NCBI GenBank assembly: GCA_007695115.1
Contig: REEK01000069.1
Coordinates: 1-33,951 of the forward strand
Reading direction: 5' to 3'
DNA: 33,951 bases
Origin: Sphaerobacteraceae bacterium
GTDB taxonomy: Bacteria > Chloroflexota > Chloroflexia > Thermomicrobiales > Thermomicrobiaceae
Positions within the stretch are counted from its first letter, which is position 1, and every line of letters begins with the position of its first letter. This document shows positions 1 through 8,560 of the stretch, in pieces. The position numbers and the translations under genes are program-made. The notes below the pieces were generated by a model. It was not told the DNA's origin, searched no databases, and saw only the letters and a list, made by a program, of their open reading frames with translations.

Positions 1-71
1 GACTGCGGTTCGCGATTCGTGAAGGTGGCCGAACCGTTGGTGCCGGTGTCGTGACTAAGATTATCGAGTAG
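1..71 (+). CDS. tuf: Elongation factor Tu, C-terminal end (partial)
   Basis: The frame from base 3 to the TAG at 69-71 encodes the EF-Tu carboxy terminus, including [17 protein letters not shown], the conserved end of the domain III beta-barrel. EF-Tu delivers aminoacyl-tRNA to the ribosome as a GTP complex. Only the last 22 or so codons are present; the gene begins outside the window. rpsJ starts 16 bases downstream with no terminator between, so the str and S10 operons are probably joined here. Confidence 0.93.
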   Translation, partial: LRFAIREGGRTVGAGVVTKIIE

Positions 72-87
72 ACGGGAATCTGAGGAA

Positions 88-408
88 ATGTCTGCACGGC
101 GACCAACACAGAAGATTCGCATCCGGCTGAAGGCCTATGATCACAGAATTCTGGATCAGTCAGCAGCCAAGATCGTCGAGACCGCAGAGAGCACCGGGGC
201 CAAAGTTTCTGGCCCGGTGCCGCTGCCGACTCGGATCGAGAAGTTCGCAGTTGTGCGATCTCCGTTTGTCCATAAGGACTCACAGGAGCACTTCGAAATT
301 CGCACACACAAGCGCTTGATCGACGTACTCGAGCCGAGCCATGGGACAATTCGCGCGCTGATGCGCCTGAACCTCCCGGCCGGTGTCGACATCGAAATCA
401 AGCTGTAG
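88..408 (+). CDS. rpsJ: 30S ribosomal protein S10 (NusE)
   Basis: The 106-residue product has the normal S10 length. It shows the conserved N-terminal strand [14 protein letters not shown] (10-23), the GPVPLPT turn (42-48) and the [19 protein letters not shown] segment (58-76) of the family. S10 sits in the 30S head; as NusE it also joins transcription antitermination complexes with NusB and NusG, which is established for the family and not visible here. The ATG follows a purine-rich GAGGA almost directly, and a GGGAA lies about ten bases upstream. It is the first gene of the S10 cluster but is separated from rplC by an unusually long 116-base structured spacer. Confidence 0.97.
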   Translation: MSARRPTQKIRIRLKAYDHRILDQSAAKIVETAESTGAKVSGPVPLPTRIEKFAVVRSPFVHKDSQEHFEIRTHKRLIDVLEPSHGTIRALMRLNLPAGVDIEIKL

Positions 409-420
409 AGAAACCGTAGC

Positions 421-511
421 GAGAACAACCAGTGTTGTTCTCAGGATGAACCAGGTAGATCACGCTCTGTGAGCGATAGCGGGATAGAGATGCCTTCTAT
501 CGCGTCCTGGT
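421..511 (+). promoter_or_regulatory. Structured RNA leader between rpsJ and rplC
   Basis: The 116-base gap contains four inverted repeats. First is a perfect 8-bp hairpin, GAGAACAA (421-428) with TTGTTCTC (435-442). Then comes a three-way junction: outer stem ACCAGG (450-455) with CCTGGT (506-511), arm CGCTC (463-467) with GAGCG (471-475), and arm GATAGA (483-488) with TCTATC (496-501). The outer stem ends one base before the rplC Shine-Dalgarno AGGAGAG (513-519). In E. coli, L4 represses its own operon through a leader upstream of rpsJ; here rpsJ abuts tuf, so this gap is a natural place for an equivalent element. The structure is seen; regulation is inferred. Confidence 0.6.
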
Positions 512-524
512 CAGGAGAGAGCCA

Positions 525-1178
525 ATGATTGAAGGCCTTTGGGGCAAAAAACTTGGCATGACCCAGATCTTCGATGAGTCCGGCGGGGCGATTCCCGTCA
601 CGGTCCTCGAAGTCGGGCCCTGTGTCATTACGCAAGTGAAGACGAATGAACGCGATGGTTATGAAGCGCTTCAGCTGGGAATTGGCCAGAAGAAGCGATT
701 GACAAAGCCGGAGCGCGGACATCGTCGGAAGTCTGGCGCCAGTGCACGAGCACTTCGAGAGGTGCAGGCTGATGGCGTCGAAGAATATGAACCCGGACAG
801 GTGCTCAAGTGCGATCTGTTCGAAGCCGGCGAGAAGGTCGATATCACTGGAACCAGTAAAGGTAAAGGCTTTGCCGGCACGGTGAAGCGACACGGCTTTG
901 CTGGCGGTCCGAAAACCCATGGTCAGTCAGACCGGCACCGTGCCCCTGGCGCAATTGGTGGTGCGGCATCACCGGGTCGTGTCTTCAAAGGCATGAAGAT
1001 GTCTGGACGAATGGGTAACGATCGCAAGACGGTGCAGAACCTTGAAGTTGTACGTGTGGATCCGGAACGCAACCTGCTTCTCATCAGAGGCTCGGTTCCG
1101 GGCGCTAATGGTGGACTGGTGCTCGTGCGCCACGCGGTGAAGCCGCGTGAACGAGCAGCGGCTGCTGCGGCGTCATAG
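525..1178 (+). CDS. rplC: 50S ribosomal protein L3
   Basis: The 217-residue product begins [18 protein letters not shown], the canonical L3 start, and carries the family signature in residues 111-161 ([15 protein letters not shown], then [18 protein letters not shown] and [14 protein letters not shown]). This is the loop that reaches toward the peptidyl transferase centre. L3 is an early assembly protein of the 50S subunit. The last residues form an alanine-rich tail ([10 protein letters not shown]) outside the conserved core. The ATG at 525 has AGGAGAG six bases upstream, right behind the folded spacer described separately. Confidence 0.97.
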   Translation: MIEGLWGKKLGMTQIFDESGGAIPVTVLEVGPCVITQVKTNERDGYEALQLGIGQKKRLTKPERGHRRKSGASARALREVQADGVEEYEPGQVLKCDLFEAGEKVDITGTSKGKGFAGTVKRHGFAGGPKTHGQSDRHRAPGAIGGAASPGRVFKGMKMSGRMGNDRKTVQNLEVVRVDPERNLLLIRGSVPGANGGLVLVRHAVKPRERAAAAAAS

Positions 1179-1195
1179 TCTAGGAGGAACCAGCA

Positions 1196-1825
1196 GTGGA
1201 AGCTAAGGTTTACGACATTAAAGGGAACGAGACCGGGACTGTTGAGCTGGATGACTATGTGTTCGGTATCGAACCACATGGCCCGGTGATGCACCAGGCG
1301 CTCGTTCGACAGCGTGCGAACGCCCGACAGGGTACACATAGCACGAAGACGCGTGCCGAGGTTCGCGGTGGTGGCCGCAAGCCGTGGCGTCAGAAGGGAA
1401 CCGGCCGCGCCCGTCAGGGTAGCATCCGTTCCCCACAGTGGCGTGGCGGTGGAATTGTGTTCGGCCCCAAGCCACGCAAGTACACCAAGGATATGCCGAA
1501 GAAGATGCGCCGGCTCGCGATTCGTTCCGTGCTGTCGGCCAAGCAGCAGGATGACCAGCTGGTGGTTGTCGATGGGCTGCACGAAATTGAGCCGAAGACG
1601 CGCGCAATGCGCGAAGCACTGGCCGGGCTGCCAAATGGCGAAGCTCGATCAACGCTGATTCTGGTTGGCGCGTCAAAAGATAACGTGTACCGCGGTGCCA
1701 GCAACCTGGAGAACGCAAAGGTTCTCCCGGCGGAATACGTCAATATGCAGGACATGCTGTCGCATAAGCGAGTCATTGTGACCCGTGAAGCGCTGGATGT
1801 GATTCACCGGCTCTGGGCGCAGTAG
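1196..1825 (+). CDS. rplD: 50S ribosomal protein L4
   Basis: The 209-residue product is full-length L4. The basic extended loop that lines the polypeptide exit tunnel is clear at about residues 44-91 (RQGTHSTKTRAEVRGGG, KPWRQKGTGRARQGS, WRGGGIVFGP). In E. coli L4 is also the autogenous repressor of the S10 operon; whether that holds here is unknown, but a candidate target lies upstream of rplC. Translation starts at GTG (1196), with a consensus AGGAGG at 1182-1187 eight bases upstream; no in-frame ATG suits better. Confidence 0.96.
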   Translation: MEAKVYDIKGNETGTVELDDYVFGIEPHGPVMHQALVRQRANARQGTHSTKTRAEVRGGGRKPWRQKGTGRARQGSIRSPQWRGGGIVFGPKPRKYTKDMPKKMRRLAIRSVLSAKQQDDQLVVVDGLHEIEPKTRAMREALAGLPNGEARSTLILVGASKDNVYRGASNLENAKVLPAEYVNMQDMLSHKRVIVTREALDVIHRLWAQ

Positions 1826-1845
1826 GCAGGAAAGAGGCAAGCATA

Positions 1846-2151
1846 ATGCAACACCAGGATGTGCTGCGGCGCCCCGTGATCACGGAGAAGAACACCCGCT
1901 TGATGGAGCAGGGTCAGTACATGTTCGAAGTGGCGCGGGACGCAAACAAGATTCAGATCAAGGACGCTATCGAGCGCACGTTCGATGTCTCTGTCCGCAA
2001 GGTCAATGTCATCAATGTTCGTGGCAAGCAGCGGCGCCGGGCACGGCGCCAGGGACGAACGGCCAGCACCGGCTGGACGCCGTCCTGGAAGAAGGCAATT
2101 GTCAGCCTGCAAGAAGGCGACACGATCGACCTGTTCGGCGATTTCTACTAG
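1846..2151 (+). CDS. rplW: 50S ribosomal protein L23
   Basis: The 101-residue product matches L23: the N-terminal DVLRRPVITEKNTRLME motif, a central KVNVINVRGK strand, a basic loop (RRRARRQGR) and the C-terminal KKAIVSLQEGDTIDLFGDF segment. L23 lies at the exit of the nascent-chain tunnel and is the docking site for trigger factor and SRP in characterised bacteria. It follows rplD after 20 bases, with AGGAAAGAGG ahead of the ATG. Confidence 0.95.
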   Translation: MQHQDVLRRPVITEKNTRLMEQGQYMFEVARDANKIQIKDAIERTFDVSVRKVNVINVRGKQRRRARRQGRTASTGWTPSWKKAIVSLQEGDTIDLFGDFY

Positions 2152-2183
2152 GCCGGGTACGTTCGGCTGCATAGGAGGAAACC

Positions 2184-3014
2184 ATGCCAGTACGAAAATA
2201 CAGGCCGACATCGCCCGGACGCCGGAATATGTCGGTCTCGACGTTCGACGAGATTACGAAGAAGAAGCCTGAGAAGAGCCTGATCGAGCCACTGAAGAAG
2301 CACAGTGGTCGAAACAATCAGGGTCGACTCACCGTTCGCCATCGTGGCGGCGGCGCGAAGCGGTTCTATCGAAAGATCGACTTCAAGCGGAACAAGACCG
2401 GTGTGCCGGCTCGCGTTGCCGCAATTGAGTACGATCCGAACCGCTCCGCCAACATTGCACTGCTTCATTACAAAGACGGTGAGAAGCGGTACATTCTTGC
2501 ACCGCTGGGCCTGAAGGTTAACGACGAGGTTGTTTCCGGGCCTGACGCACCGATCCGGGTGGGCAATGCCCTTCCGCTGGACAACATGCCGATGGGTACT
2601 GAAGTCCACAACATCGAGCTGTACGCCGGACGTGGCGGCCAGTTCGTGCGTTCTGCCGGAACTACGGCTCAGTTGATGGCGAAGTACAACAACTACGCAC
2701 AGCTGCGAATGCCATCCGGTGAGTTCCGCCTGGTTCGTGTGGAGTGCATGGCGACGATCGGACAGGTCGGCAATGTCGATCACGAGAACGTCCGAATCGG
2801 TAAGGCTGGACGTTCCCGTCACATGGGACGTCGCCCAACCGTCCGTGGTTCGGTCATGAACCCGAACGATCACCCGCATGGTGGTGGTGAGGGTCGTGCT
2901 CCGATCGGTGGACAGCCGAAGACGCCATGGGGTAAGCCGACACTCGGCTACCGGACCCGGAAGAACAAGGATACGACCAAGTACATCGTTCGACGCCGTC
3001 GCAAGGGGCGATAG
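2184..3014 (+). CDS. rplB: 50S ribosomal protein L2
   Basis: The 276-residue product is full-length L2. Residues 51-57 (VRHRGGG) and the [18 protein letters not shown] segment (226-243) are hallmark sequences. His230 corresponds to the conserved histidine (E. coli His229) implicated in peptidyl transferase centre function. The C-terminus [13 protein letters not shown] is canonical. A consensus AGGAGG stands just upstream of the ATG. L2 is one of the most conserved 50S proteins and is needed for subunit association. Confidence 0.98.
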   Translation: MPVRKYRPTSPGRRNMSVSTFDEITKKKPEKSLIEPLKKHSGRNNQGRLTVRHRGGGAKRFYRKIDFKRNKTGVPARVAAIEYDPNRSANIALLHYKDGEKRYILAPLGLKVNDEVVSGPDAPIRVGNALPLDNMPMGTEVHNIELYAGRGGQFVRSAGTTAQLMAKYNNYAQLRMPSGEFRLVRVECMATIGQVGNVDHENVRIGKAGRSRHMGRRPTVRGSVMNPNDHPHGGGEGRAPIGGQPKTPWGKPTLGYRTRKNKDTTKYIVRRRRKGR

Positions 3015-3034
3015 CCTGAAGATGGAGGAGCAAA

Positions 3035-3322
3035 TTGGGTAGGTCATCCAAAAAAGGCCCGTATATCGATACGAAGCTGCGAGCCAAGATCGAAAACATG
3101 AATCGCAGTGGATCCGGTCGCCAGGTCATCCGGACCTGGGCGCGGGCGTCAACCATCTTCCCGGACATGATCGGTCACACGATCGCGGTCCATGACGGGC
3201 GTCGCCACGTTCCGGTGTTCATTTCGGAGCAGATGGTCGGACATAAACTCGGAGAGTTCGCACCGACGCGAACCTATCGTGGTCATGGTCGAGACGCGGA
3301 ACGGGCCTCGCGGCGCCGTTAG
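3035..3322 (+). CDS. rpsS: 30S ribosomal protein S19
   Basis: The 95-residue product begins [14 protein letters not shown] after the initiator and ends with the hallmark [16 protein letters not shown], both diagnostic of S19, which forms a complex with S13 in the 30S head. The start is TTG at 3035, behind GGAGGAG; the conserved N-terminus begins directly after this codon and no ATG is available. It lies 20 bases downstream of rplB. Confidence 0.96.
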   Translation: MGRSSKKGPYIDTKLRAKIENMNRSGSGRQVIRTWARASTIFPDMIGHTIAVHDGRRHVPVFISEQMVGHKLGEFAPTRTYRGHGRDAERASRRR

Positions 3323-3365
3323 GCGATTAGCGGGCCTTACCGGTCCAGGGAAGACGAGAGCGAGC

Positions 3366-3710
3366 ATGGAAGTAATCGCGAAAGCAAAAGGAATCCCGGT
3401 TTCGGCTCGCAAGGCACGATTGGTTGTCGACGCCGTGCGAGGAAAGAAACTGGAAGAGGCGCTGGCAACGTTGAAGTTTCTGCCGCAGAAGTCAGCCGCC
3501 GATGTGTACAAGGTCGTGAAATCCGCGGCATCGAATGCCGAACAGAACTTCGATCTGGATTCTGACGATCTGTACGTCAAGACGATCTACGCCGACGATG
3601 GTCCGACGTTCCGTCGGTTCCGGGCCCGGGCTCGGGGACGCGTTGCCAGCCGAATGAAGCGGTCAACGCACATCACGGTGATCCTGGATGAAATCGAGGG
3701 GGGAGCTTAA
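3366..3710 (+). CDS. rplV: 50S ribosomal protein L22
   Basis: The open frame extends upstream to 3192, but that part overlaps rpsS and does not resemble L22. Starting at the ATG at 3366 gives 115 residues, the usual family length, beginning [20 protein letters not shown]. The long beta-hairpin that reaches into the exit tunnel is seen as [18 protein letters not shown] (about 80-97), followed by [10 protein letters not shown]. The Shine-Dalgarno is weak (purine-rich GAGAGCGAG). The stop at 3708-3710 is one base before the rpsC start. Confidence 0.94.
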   Translation: MEVIAKAKGIPVSARKARLVVDAVRGKKLEEALATLKFLPQKSAADVYKVVKSAASNAEQNFDLDSDDLYVKTIYADDGPTFRRFRARARGRVASRMKRSTHITVILDEIEGGA

Positions 3711-3711
3711 T

Positions 3712-4386
3712 TTGGGACGTAAAGTACAACCGATCGGTTTCCGCCTCGGGATCGTCCATGACTGGGAATCCAAGTGGTACGCCGAGCGGAACTACACCGA
3801 ACAGCTGCACGAAGATATTGCTATCCGGGCGCTGATCAGCGGAGAACTGGTACGTGCCGGTATCTCCAAGATCGAGATCGAACGGGCAGCGAACCGAATC
3901 GAAGTAACCGTTCACACTTCGAAGCCCGGTATCGTCATCGGCAAGCAGGGCTCGAACGTCGAGCGCCTCCGCCAGATGATCGAAGGCAAGGTGGGCAAGA
4001 AGATCCACCTGAAGATCGAAGAGATCAAGGAAGCCGAGCTGGACGCGCACCTGGTTGCGGAGAGCATCGCCGAGCAGATTACGCGGCGTGTTTCCTACCG
4101 ACGTGCGATGAAGTACGCGGCATCTCAGACCATGCGTCGTGGTGCAAAAGGCATCAAGATCAAGGTCAGTGGCCGTCTCGGTGGCGCTGAGATGTCCCGG
4201 TCCGTGACCGAGATGACCGGACGCGTCCCGCTTCACACGCTGCGGGCAGACATTGACTACTCGATCGTTCATGCGCACACGACGTATGGTCGGATCGGTG
4301 TCAAGGTCTGGATCTATCGTGGCGATGTATTGCCGGAAGTCGCCAGTGCTGGCGATGTTGCTGACCTGCTTACGGCAGCCGAGTAA
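3712..4386 (+). CDS. rpsC: 30S ribosomal protein S3
   Basis: The chosen start is TTG at 3712, giving [12 protein letters not shown] after the initiator, which aligns with the universal S3 N-terminus; a strong GGGGGGAG precedes it. The longer ATG frame from 3688 would run into rplV. The 224-residue product contains a type II KH domain with [15 protein letters not shown] (73-87; GKQG 77-80) and the C-terminal domain with [10 protein letters not shown] (155-163) and [11 protein letters not shown] (192-202). S3 lines the mRNA entry channel with S4 and S5 and takes part in mRNA unwinding in characterised bacteria. Confidence 0.96.
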   Translation: MGRKVQPIGFRLGIVHDWESKWYAERNYTEQLHEDIAIRALISGELVRAGISKIEIERAANRIEVTVHTSKPGIVIGKQGSNVERLRQMIEGKVGKKIHLKIEEIKEAELDAHLVAESIAEQITRRVSYRRAMKYAASQTMRRGAKGIKIKVSGRLGGAEMSRSVTEMTGRVPLHTLRADIDYSIVHAHTTYGRIGVKVWIYRGDVLPEVASAGDVADLLTAAE

Positions 4387-4419
4387 CGCGTCTGTACCAG
4401 GGAGATTGGACAGTCAAAC

Positions 4420-4842
4420 ATGCTAATGCCAAAGCGAGTCAAGCACCGTAAGGTTTTCCGTGGTCGGATGCGCGGCAACGCGCCAGGCGGCACCGAAGTG
4501 GCGTTCGGAGATTACGCGATTCAGGCACTCGAGCCAGCGTGGATTACATCGCGCCAGATCGAAGCCGGCCGTCGAGCAATCACCAACCGGGTACGCCGTG
4601 GCGGTAAAGTCTGGATCCGGATTTTCCCGGACAAGCCGGTCACCCAGAAGCCCGCTGAGACCCGAATGGGTAAGGGCAAGGGTAACCCGGAGTACTGGGT
4701 AGCCGTAGTCAAGCCGGGCCGCATCATCTATGAACTGAGCGGTGTGCGTGGAGATCTGGCCGAAGAGGCCCTGACTCGCGCGATTCACAAGATGCCGGTC
4801 AAGTGCCGCATCGTCAAGCGAGATGGTGTCGACGCCTCCTAG
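4420..4842 (+). CDS. rplP: 50S ribosomal protein L16
   Basis: The 140-residue product begins [17 protein letters not shown] and contains [14 protein letters not shown] and the [22 protein letters not shown] region typical of L16, which helps position A-site tRNA in the 50S subunit. The ATG at 4420 matches the family N-terminus; an ATG two codons later (4426) is possible. GGGAG lies about 16 bases upstream, so the ribosome-binding site is weak. Confidence 0.96.
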   Translation: MLMPKRVKHRKVFRGRMRGNAPGGTEVAFGDYAIQALEPAWITSRQIEAGRRAITNRVRRGGKVWIRIFPDKPVTQKPAETRMGKGKGNPEYWVAVVKPGRIIYELSGVRGDLAEEALTRAIHKMPVKCRIVKRDGVDAS

Positions 4843-4887
4843 GTGTTGATACGCATCGCAGGCAAAGAACACTGGAGAAGTTGAGCA

Positions 4888-5106
4888 ATGGATGCTGCGG
4901 AACTGAGAGCTCTGACCGACGAAGAGCTCGTCGAACGAATCGAAGAGGTCAAGACTGAATGGCGTGATCTGCGGTTCGACGAAGCAGTTGGCCGTTTGAC
5001 GAATTCCATGCGGATTCGTGAGATCAAGCGGGAGATTGCCCGGATCAAGACGATCCAGACCGAGCGGCAGATGGCCAAAGAGATCGAGAAGCAGATCGCA
5101 ACCTGA
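4888..5106 (+). CDS. rpmC: 50S ribosomal protein L29
   Basis: The 72-residue helical protein has the L29 pattern: N-terminal LRALTDEELVERIEEVKTEW, then RFDEAVGRLTNSMRIREIKR and a conserved REIARIKTI helix. L29 sits beside L23 at the exit tunnel. It lies 45 bases after rplP; GGAGAAG precedes the ATG. The usual L16-L29-S17 order is kept. Confidence 0.95.
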   Translation: MDAAELRALTDEELVERIEEVKTEWRDLRFDEAVGRLTNSMRIREIKREIARIKTIQTERQMAKEIEKQIAT

Positions 5107-5160
5107 TAAATCAGGCTTGAGCTGCACGCTCGGGATCATAGGGAATAGGCGACGGATACG

Positions 5161-5442
5161 ATGGAAGCATCAGCAAGCGAGAAGACAAAAGACACCAGGA
5201 TGATCAAGGTCGGCCGTGTTGTCTCGGACAAGATGGACAAGACCGTGGTCGTTGCCGTCGACTATCGTCGACAGCACCCAATTTACCGTAAGGCGTTGCG
5301 GCGCACGAGTCGCTTCAAGGCGCATGATGAGCAGAACCAGTACCAGGTTGGCGACATCGTGCGGATTGAAGAGGTTCGCCCACTGAGTCGAACGAAGAAG
5401 TGGATCGTCCGCGAGCTCATCGAGCGCCCGACTCGGGTATAG
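5161..5442 (+). CDS. rpsQ: 30S ribosomal protein S17
   Basis: The 93-residue product has an OB fold typical of S17: [39 protein letters not shown] and a final [19 protein letters not shown]. The first 13 or so residues ([13 protein letters not shown]) extend beyond the compact family start, so the internal ATG at 5200 is an alternative. The spacer before it is 54 bases. S17 is a primary 16S rRNA-binding protein. Confidence 0.94.
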   Translation: MEASASEKTKDTRMIKVGRVVSDKMDKTVVVAVDYRRQHPIYRKALRRTSRFKAHDEQNQYQVGDIVRIEEVRPLSRTKKWIVRELIERPTRV

Positions 5443-5461
5443 CTGTTCAGGGAGGTTCGCG

Positions 5462-5833
5462 ATGATTCAGCAGGAAAGTCGACTTAAGGTCGCTGATAAC
5501 TCCGGAGCCCGTCAGTTGCTCTGTATTCGGGTACTTGGTGGCTCTGGCCGCAAGTATGCCGGTGTGGGCGACGTGATCGTGGCCACCGTCAAGCAAGCCC
5601 AGCCGAACTCTGGCGTCCGCAAGGGTGAAGTGGTCCGCGCGGTCGTGGTTCGTACCGCTCACGGGTATACCCGTTCCGACGGGACGAACATCAAGTTCGA
5701 CGACAACGCAGCGGTTCTGATCAACCCGGCGAACAATATGCCGCGGGGGACTCGAATTTTTGGCCCGATCGCACGGGAACTTCGAGATCACCAGTTTATG
5801 CGTATTGTCTCCCTGGCGCCGGAAGTACTGTAG
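5462..5833 (+). CDS. rplN: 50S ribosomal protein L14
   Basis: The 123-residue product begins [19 protein letters not shown] and continues with the conserved [17 protein letters not shown] and [15 protein letters not shown] segments. L14 is a subunit-interface protein. GGGAGG lies upstream of the ATG. It is the first spc-cluster gene, 19 bases after rpsQ with no terminator, so transcription appears continuous from the S10 cluster. Confidence 0.97.
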   Translation: MIQQESRLKVADNSGARQLLCIRVLGGSGRKYAGVGDVIVATVKQAQPNSGVRKGEVVRAVVVRTAHGYTRSDGTNIKFDDNAAVLINPANNMPRGTRIFGPIARELRDHQFMRIVSLAPEVL

Positions 5834-5857
5834 AGAGACTCAGGGAGGTACTGATCA

Positions 5858-6184
5858 ATGTCAGAGAAGATCGTAACAGGCGACCAGGTCCTCGTAATCC
5901 GCGGGAAAGATCGCGGAGCACGGGCAACGATTCGGCAGAACATGCCGAGCCAGGACCGGGTGATCGCCGAGGGCGTCAACGTCGCTAAGAAGCATCAGCG
6001 TGCGATTCCGCGAGTGCGGCAGGCTGGAATCATCGACATGGAGATGCCGATGCACGTCTCCAAGGTGATGCTGGTATGCCCGTCGTGTGATCAGCCGACT
6101 CGCGTCGGGTTCCGTGCTGATGGTGACAAAAAGGTCCGGTATTGCAAGAAGTGCGATGCCGTGATCGGCCGCCCGTCGGCCTGA
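5858..6184 (+). CDS. rplX: 50S ribosomal protein L24 with C-terminal CxxC pairs
   Basis: The 108-residue product contains the KOW motif (VTGDQVLVIRGKDRG, 6-20) and NVAKKHQRA (41-49), standard for L24, which starts 50S assembly. The C-terminal half carries two CxxC pairs, Cys74/Cys77 (CPSC) and Cys96/Cys99 (CKKC), predicting a zinc knuckle. Many L24 proteins keep these cysteines, so this is a family variant, not an anomaly. GGGAGG precedes the ATG. Confidence 0.96.
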   Translation: MSEKIVTGDQVLVIRGKDRGARATIRQNMPSQDRVIAEGVNVAKKHQRAIPRVRQAGIIDMEMPMHVSKVMLVCPSCDQPTRVGFRADGDKKVRYCKKCDAVIGRPSA

Positions 6185-6215
6185 TCTCGCGTCAACTAAA
6201 GGGTGAGTGAGTAGT

Positions 6216-6761
6216 ATGCAAGCACGAATGCTGACAACGTACCGCGAAGAGGTGGTGCCGCAGCTGCAGGAGGAATTCCAGTTCCGGAATCCCTACGAGG
6301 TGCCGCGTCTGGAAAAGATCGTGGTGAACATCGGTCTCGGTGAGGCGATCGCGAACGCGCGAGCGCTGGATGCCGCAATCGATGACCTGGCCACCATTAC
6401 GGGCCAGAAGCCGATCGTAACGCGGGCCAAGAAGTCGGTCGCCGGATTCCGTCTTCGTGAGGGAATGCCGATCGGCACCAAGGTCACACTGCGCGGCGCC
6501 CGAATGTATGAGTTCCTTGATCGTCTGATCGGAACGGCATTGCCGCGAATTCGTGACTTCCGAGGGCTGTCGCCGACATCGTTCGATGGCCGGGGCAATT
6601 ACACCCTGGGATTGAGCGAGCAGATCGTATTCCCGGAGATCGATTACGACAGCATCGATCGCACACGGGGTATGGAGATCACGATTGTCACGACAGCAAG
6701 CACAGATGAGGAAGGCCGCCGGCTGCTGACGCTGCTGGGTATGCCTTTCTATTCATCCTGA
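6216..6761 (+). CDS. rplE: 50S ribosomal protein L5
   Basis: The 181-residue product carries the L5 signatures [43 protein letters not shown], and [20 protein letters not shown]5 binds 5S rRNA in the central protuberance. The ATG at 6216 is chosen, with GGTGAG about eight bases upstream; a GTG three codons earlier (6207) is possible but falls within that site. Confidence 0.95.
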   Translation: MQARMLTTYREEVVPQLQEEFQFRNPYEVPRLEKIVVNIGLGEAIANARALDAAIDDLATITGQKPIVTRAKKSVAGFRLREGMPIGTKVTLRGARMYEFLDRLIGTALPRIRDFRGLSPTSFDGRGNYTLGLSEQIVFPEIDYDSIDRTRGMEITIVTTASTDEEGRRLLTLLGMPFYSS

Positions 6762-6781
6762 TATAGCAAGCAGGAGGGCGA

Positions 6782-6967
6782 GTGGCGAAGAAGTCTCAGA
6801 TCGCAAAGTCGAAGCGGCCCGCAAAGTACGCAGTTCGCAACAAGAACCGGTGCCGGCTGTGCGGACGCCCACGGGCATTTATCCGCAAGTTCGGAGTCTG
6901 CCGGATCTGTTTCCGCGAGCTCGCGAACGATGGGAAACTGCCCGGCGTAACGAAGTCGAGTTGGTAA
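6782..6967 (+). CDS. rpsN: 30S ribosomal protein S14, zinc-binding type (type Z)
   Basis: The short 61-residue S14 has two CxxC pairs, Cys24/Cys27 and Cys40/Cys43, defining the zinc-containing form, and ends with the conserved LPGVTKSSW. The conserved core ([22 protein letters not shown]) is intact. Translation starts at GTG with AGGAGGG just upstream. The position between rplE and rpsH is the standard one. In other bacteria the type Z form is sometimes paired with a zinc-free paralogue elsewhere; none is visible here. Confidence 0.97.
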   Translation: MAKKSQIAKSKRPAKYAVRNKNRCRLCGRPRAFIRKFGVCRICFRELANDGKLPGVTKSSW

Positions 6968-7001
6968 GTCCAGGGCTCGCTGAGTGGAGTGACGAACAGA
7001 A

Positions 7002-7400
7002 ATGACAGTTAACGATCCAATTGCCGATATGCTGACGCGGATCCGCAACGCCGGAATGGCGCGAAATCCGCAGACGACGATGCCATCGTCGAAACTGCTG
7101 ACCAACATTGCGGAGATCCTCAAGCAGGAGGGCTATATCCGGGATTACCGGGTTGAAGAACGCAAGCCTGCGCCAATTCTCACGGTCGACCTGAAGTACG
7201 GTCGAGACCGGAAGCATTCGATTCGTGAGCTGAAGCGCATCTCACGCCCGGGGCTCCGGGTTTACGCAGGCAAAGATGAACTGCCGCGAGTAAAGAACGG
7301 TCTGGGTACTGCGATTGTCAGCACCCCGCAGGGCGTTCTGTCTGGTCAGGAAGCACGTCGCCGCGGTATTGGTGGCGAGGTACTCTGCACGGTCTGGTAA
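7002..7400 (+). CDS. rpsH: 30S ribosomal protein S8
   Basis: The 132-residue product starts with the canonical DPIADMLTRIRNA and ends with GVLSGQEARRRGIGGEVLCTVW, diagnostic of S8. S8 binds the central domain of 16S rRNA and in E. coli represses the spc operon at the rplE message. The Shine-Dalgarno before the ATG is weak. It is followed by a 65-base spacer unusually rich in small palindromes. Confidence 0.97.
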   Translation: MTVNDPIADMLTRIRNAGMARNPQTTMPSSKLLTNIAEILKQEGYIRDYRVEERKPAPILTVDLKYGRDRKHSIRELKRISRPGLRVYAGKDELPRVKNGLGTAIVSTPQGVLSGQEARRRGIGGEVLCTVW

Positions 7401-7404
7401 CGCA

Positions 7405-7448
7405 GGGCGAAAGCCTGGATCCAGATTCTGGCAGGGCCCAGTGCACTG
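7405..7448 (+). other. Cluster of short hairpins between rpsH and rplF
   Basis: Three small symmetric elements follow each other: GGGC-GAAA-GCCT with a GNRA tetraloop (7405-7416, one G-U pair), the 10-bp palindrome CTGGATCCAG (7415-7424) and the 10-bp palindrome CAGTGCACTG (7439-7448). The first two overlap and would compete. The rplF Shine-Dalgarno GGAGGA follows. This may be a processing or translational-coupling spacer; no function can be assigned. Confidence 0.35.
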
Positions 7449-7465
7449 ATTGACGGAGGAATGAT

Positions 7466-8011
7466 ATGTCTCGAATAGGTTTCAAGCCAATTCCGGTCCC
7501 TGATGGCGTCGAAGTCACCATTGAGCCTGGCAACGTACACGTCAAAGGCCCAAAAGGTGAGCTGAACCAGATCATCAACCGGGAGATGGAAGTTAGTCGT
7601 GACAACGGCACACTGGAGGTCAAGCGACCATCCGAAAAGCGGAAATTCCAGCAGCTGCACGGACTGACCCGCACCCTGATCGCTAACATGATCGATGGAG
7701 TGACACAGGGGTTCAAGAAAGATCTGGAGATTCAGGGTGTTGGCTATCGCGCCGCACTCGACGGAAAGACACTGGTCCTCAGCGTTGGCTACTCGCACCC
7801 GGTGCGTGTCGAGCCAGAGCCAGGGATCCAGTTCTCACTGGAATCTCCCACCCGACTAACAGTTTCGGGAATTGATAAGCAGCTCGTTGGCGAGCAGGCT
7901 GCTCGCATTCGTCGAATTCGGCCGCCGGAACCATACAAGGGCAAGGGCATTCGCTATCTGGGCGAACACGTCCGTCGCAAGGCTGGTAAGGCTGGCAAAG
8001 TCGGCGCATAG
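7466..8011 (+). CDS. rplF: 50S ribosomal protein L6
   Basis: The 181-residue protein begins MSRIGFKPIPVPDGVEV and contains the two repeated L6 domains. The second includes LEIQGVGYRA (127-136) and the C-terminal PPEPYKGKGIRYLGEHVRRK, the family signature near the sarcin-ricin loop. GGAGGA lies upstream of the ATG. A 117-base spacer separates it from rplR. Confidence 0.97.
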   Translation: MSRIGFKPIPVPDGVEVTIEPGNVHVKGPKGELNQIINREMEVSRDNGTLEVKRPSEKRKFQQLHGLTRTLIANMIDGVTQGFKKDLEIQGVGYRAALDGKTLVLSVGYSHPVRVEPEPGIQFSLESPTRLTVSGIDKQLVGEQAARIRRIRPPEPYKGKGIRYLGEHVRRKAGKAGKVGA

Positions 8012-8128
8012 CGCACATTGATTTCCGTCAACATCGCTCGCACGGTGCGGCAGTGACTGCACTTCCGGTCAAGCGGATCGGCGAAGAGGCCGGGCGAGTC
8101 GTTGCGAGAGAAAGGGCGAATCGCAGGT

Positions 8129-8515
8129 ATGCGATATCAGTACAAGAAATCATTGTCCCCTCGAAAGCGGCGCCACCTCCGTGTGCGCGCTCGTATCAGC
8201 GGGACCGCGGAACGACCACGATTGAACGTGTTCCGCAGTAACCAGCACATCTATGCTCAGGTGATTGACGACAAGGCCGGTCACACGATCGCAGCTGCGT
8301 CTACGCTCGAGCCGGCCATTCGTGAAGCGTTCTCAACTACTGAGGAAAACGGTCACCGCCGTGTGCATGAGGCAGAGGTGGTTGGCCGGATCGTAGCCGA
8401 GCGGGCCAGGGAAAAAGGCATCAGCACTGTTGTCTTCGACCGTGGAGGTTATAAGTACCACGGCCGGGTCAAGGCTGTGGCTGAAGCCGCCCGTGAAGCT
8501 GGACTCGAATTCTAA
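8129..8515 (+). CDS. rplR: 50S ribosomal protein L18
   Basis: From the ATG at 8129 the product is 128 residues, beginning [20 protein letters not shown], with [20 protein letters not shown] and the C-terminal [20 protein letters not shown], which identify L18, a 5S rRNA-binding protein. An in-frame TTG at 8102 would add nine residues not seen in the family, and AAAGGG at 8111-8116 fits the ATG better. The spacer upstream holds small hairpins, such as CGCA-CGG-TGCG at 8039-8049 and GCAG-TGA-CTGC at 8050-8060. Confidence 0.94.
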   Translation: MRYQYKKSLSPRKRRHLRVRARISGTAERPRLNVFRSNQHIYAQVIDDKAGHTIAAASTLEPAIREAFSTTEENGHRRVHEAEVVGRIVAERAREKGISTVVFDRGGYKYHGRVKAVAEAAREAGLEF

Positions 8516-8560
8516 ATCACGCGGACCGAGCGAGAGTACGGAAAGGCAGACGTAATAGCT

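Noticed and set aside
156-428. Antisense frame over rpsJ, and many similar antisense frames over ribosomal genes
   Set aside because: They mirror strongly conserved genes and show no protein features of their own; high GC content produces long shadow frames.
3192-3365. A 58-codon N-terminal extension of L22
   Set aside because: It overlaps rpsS out of frame and has no L22 character; the ATG at 3366 gives the family length.
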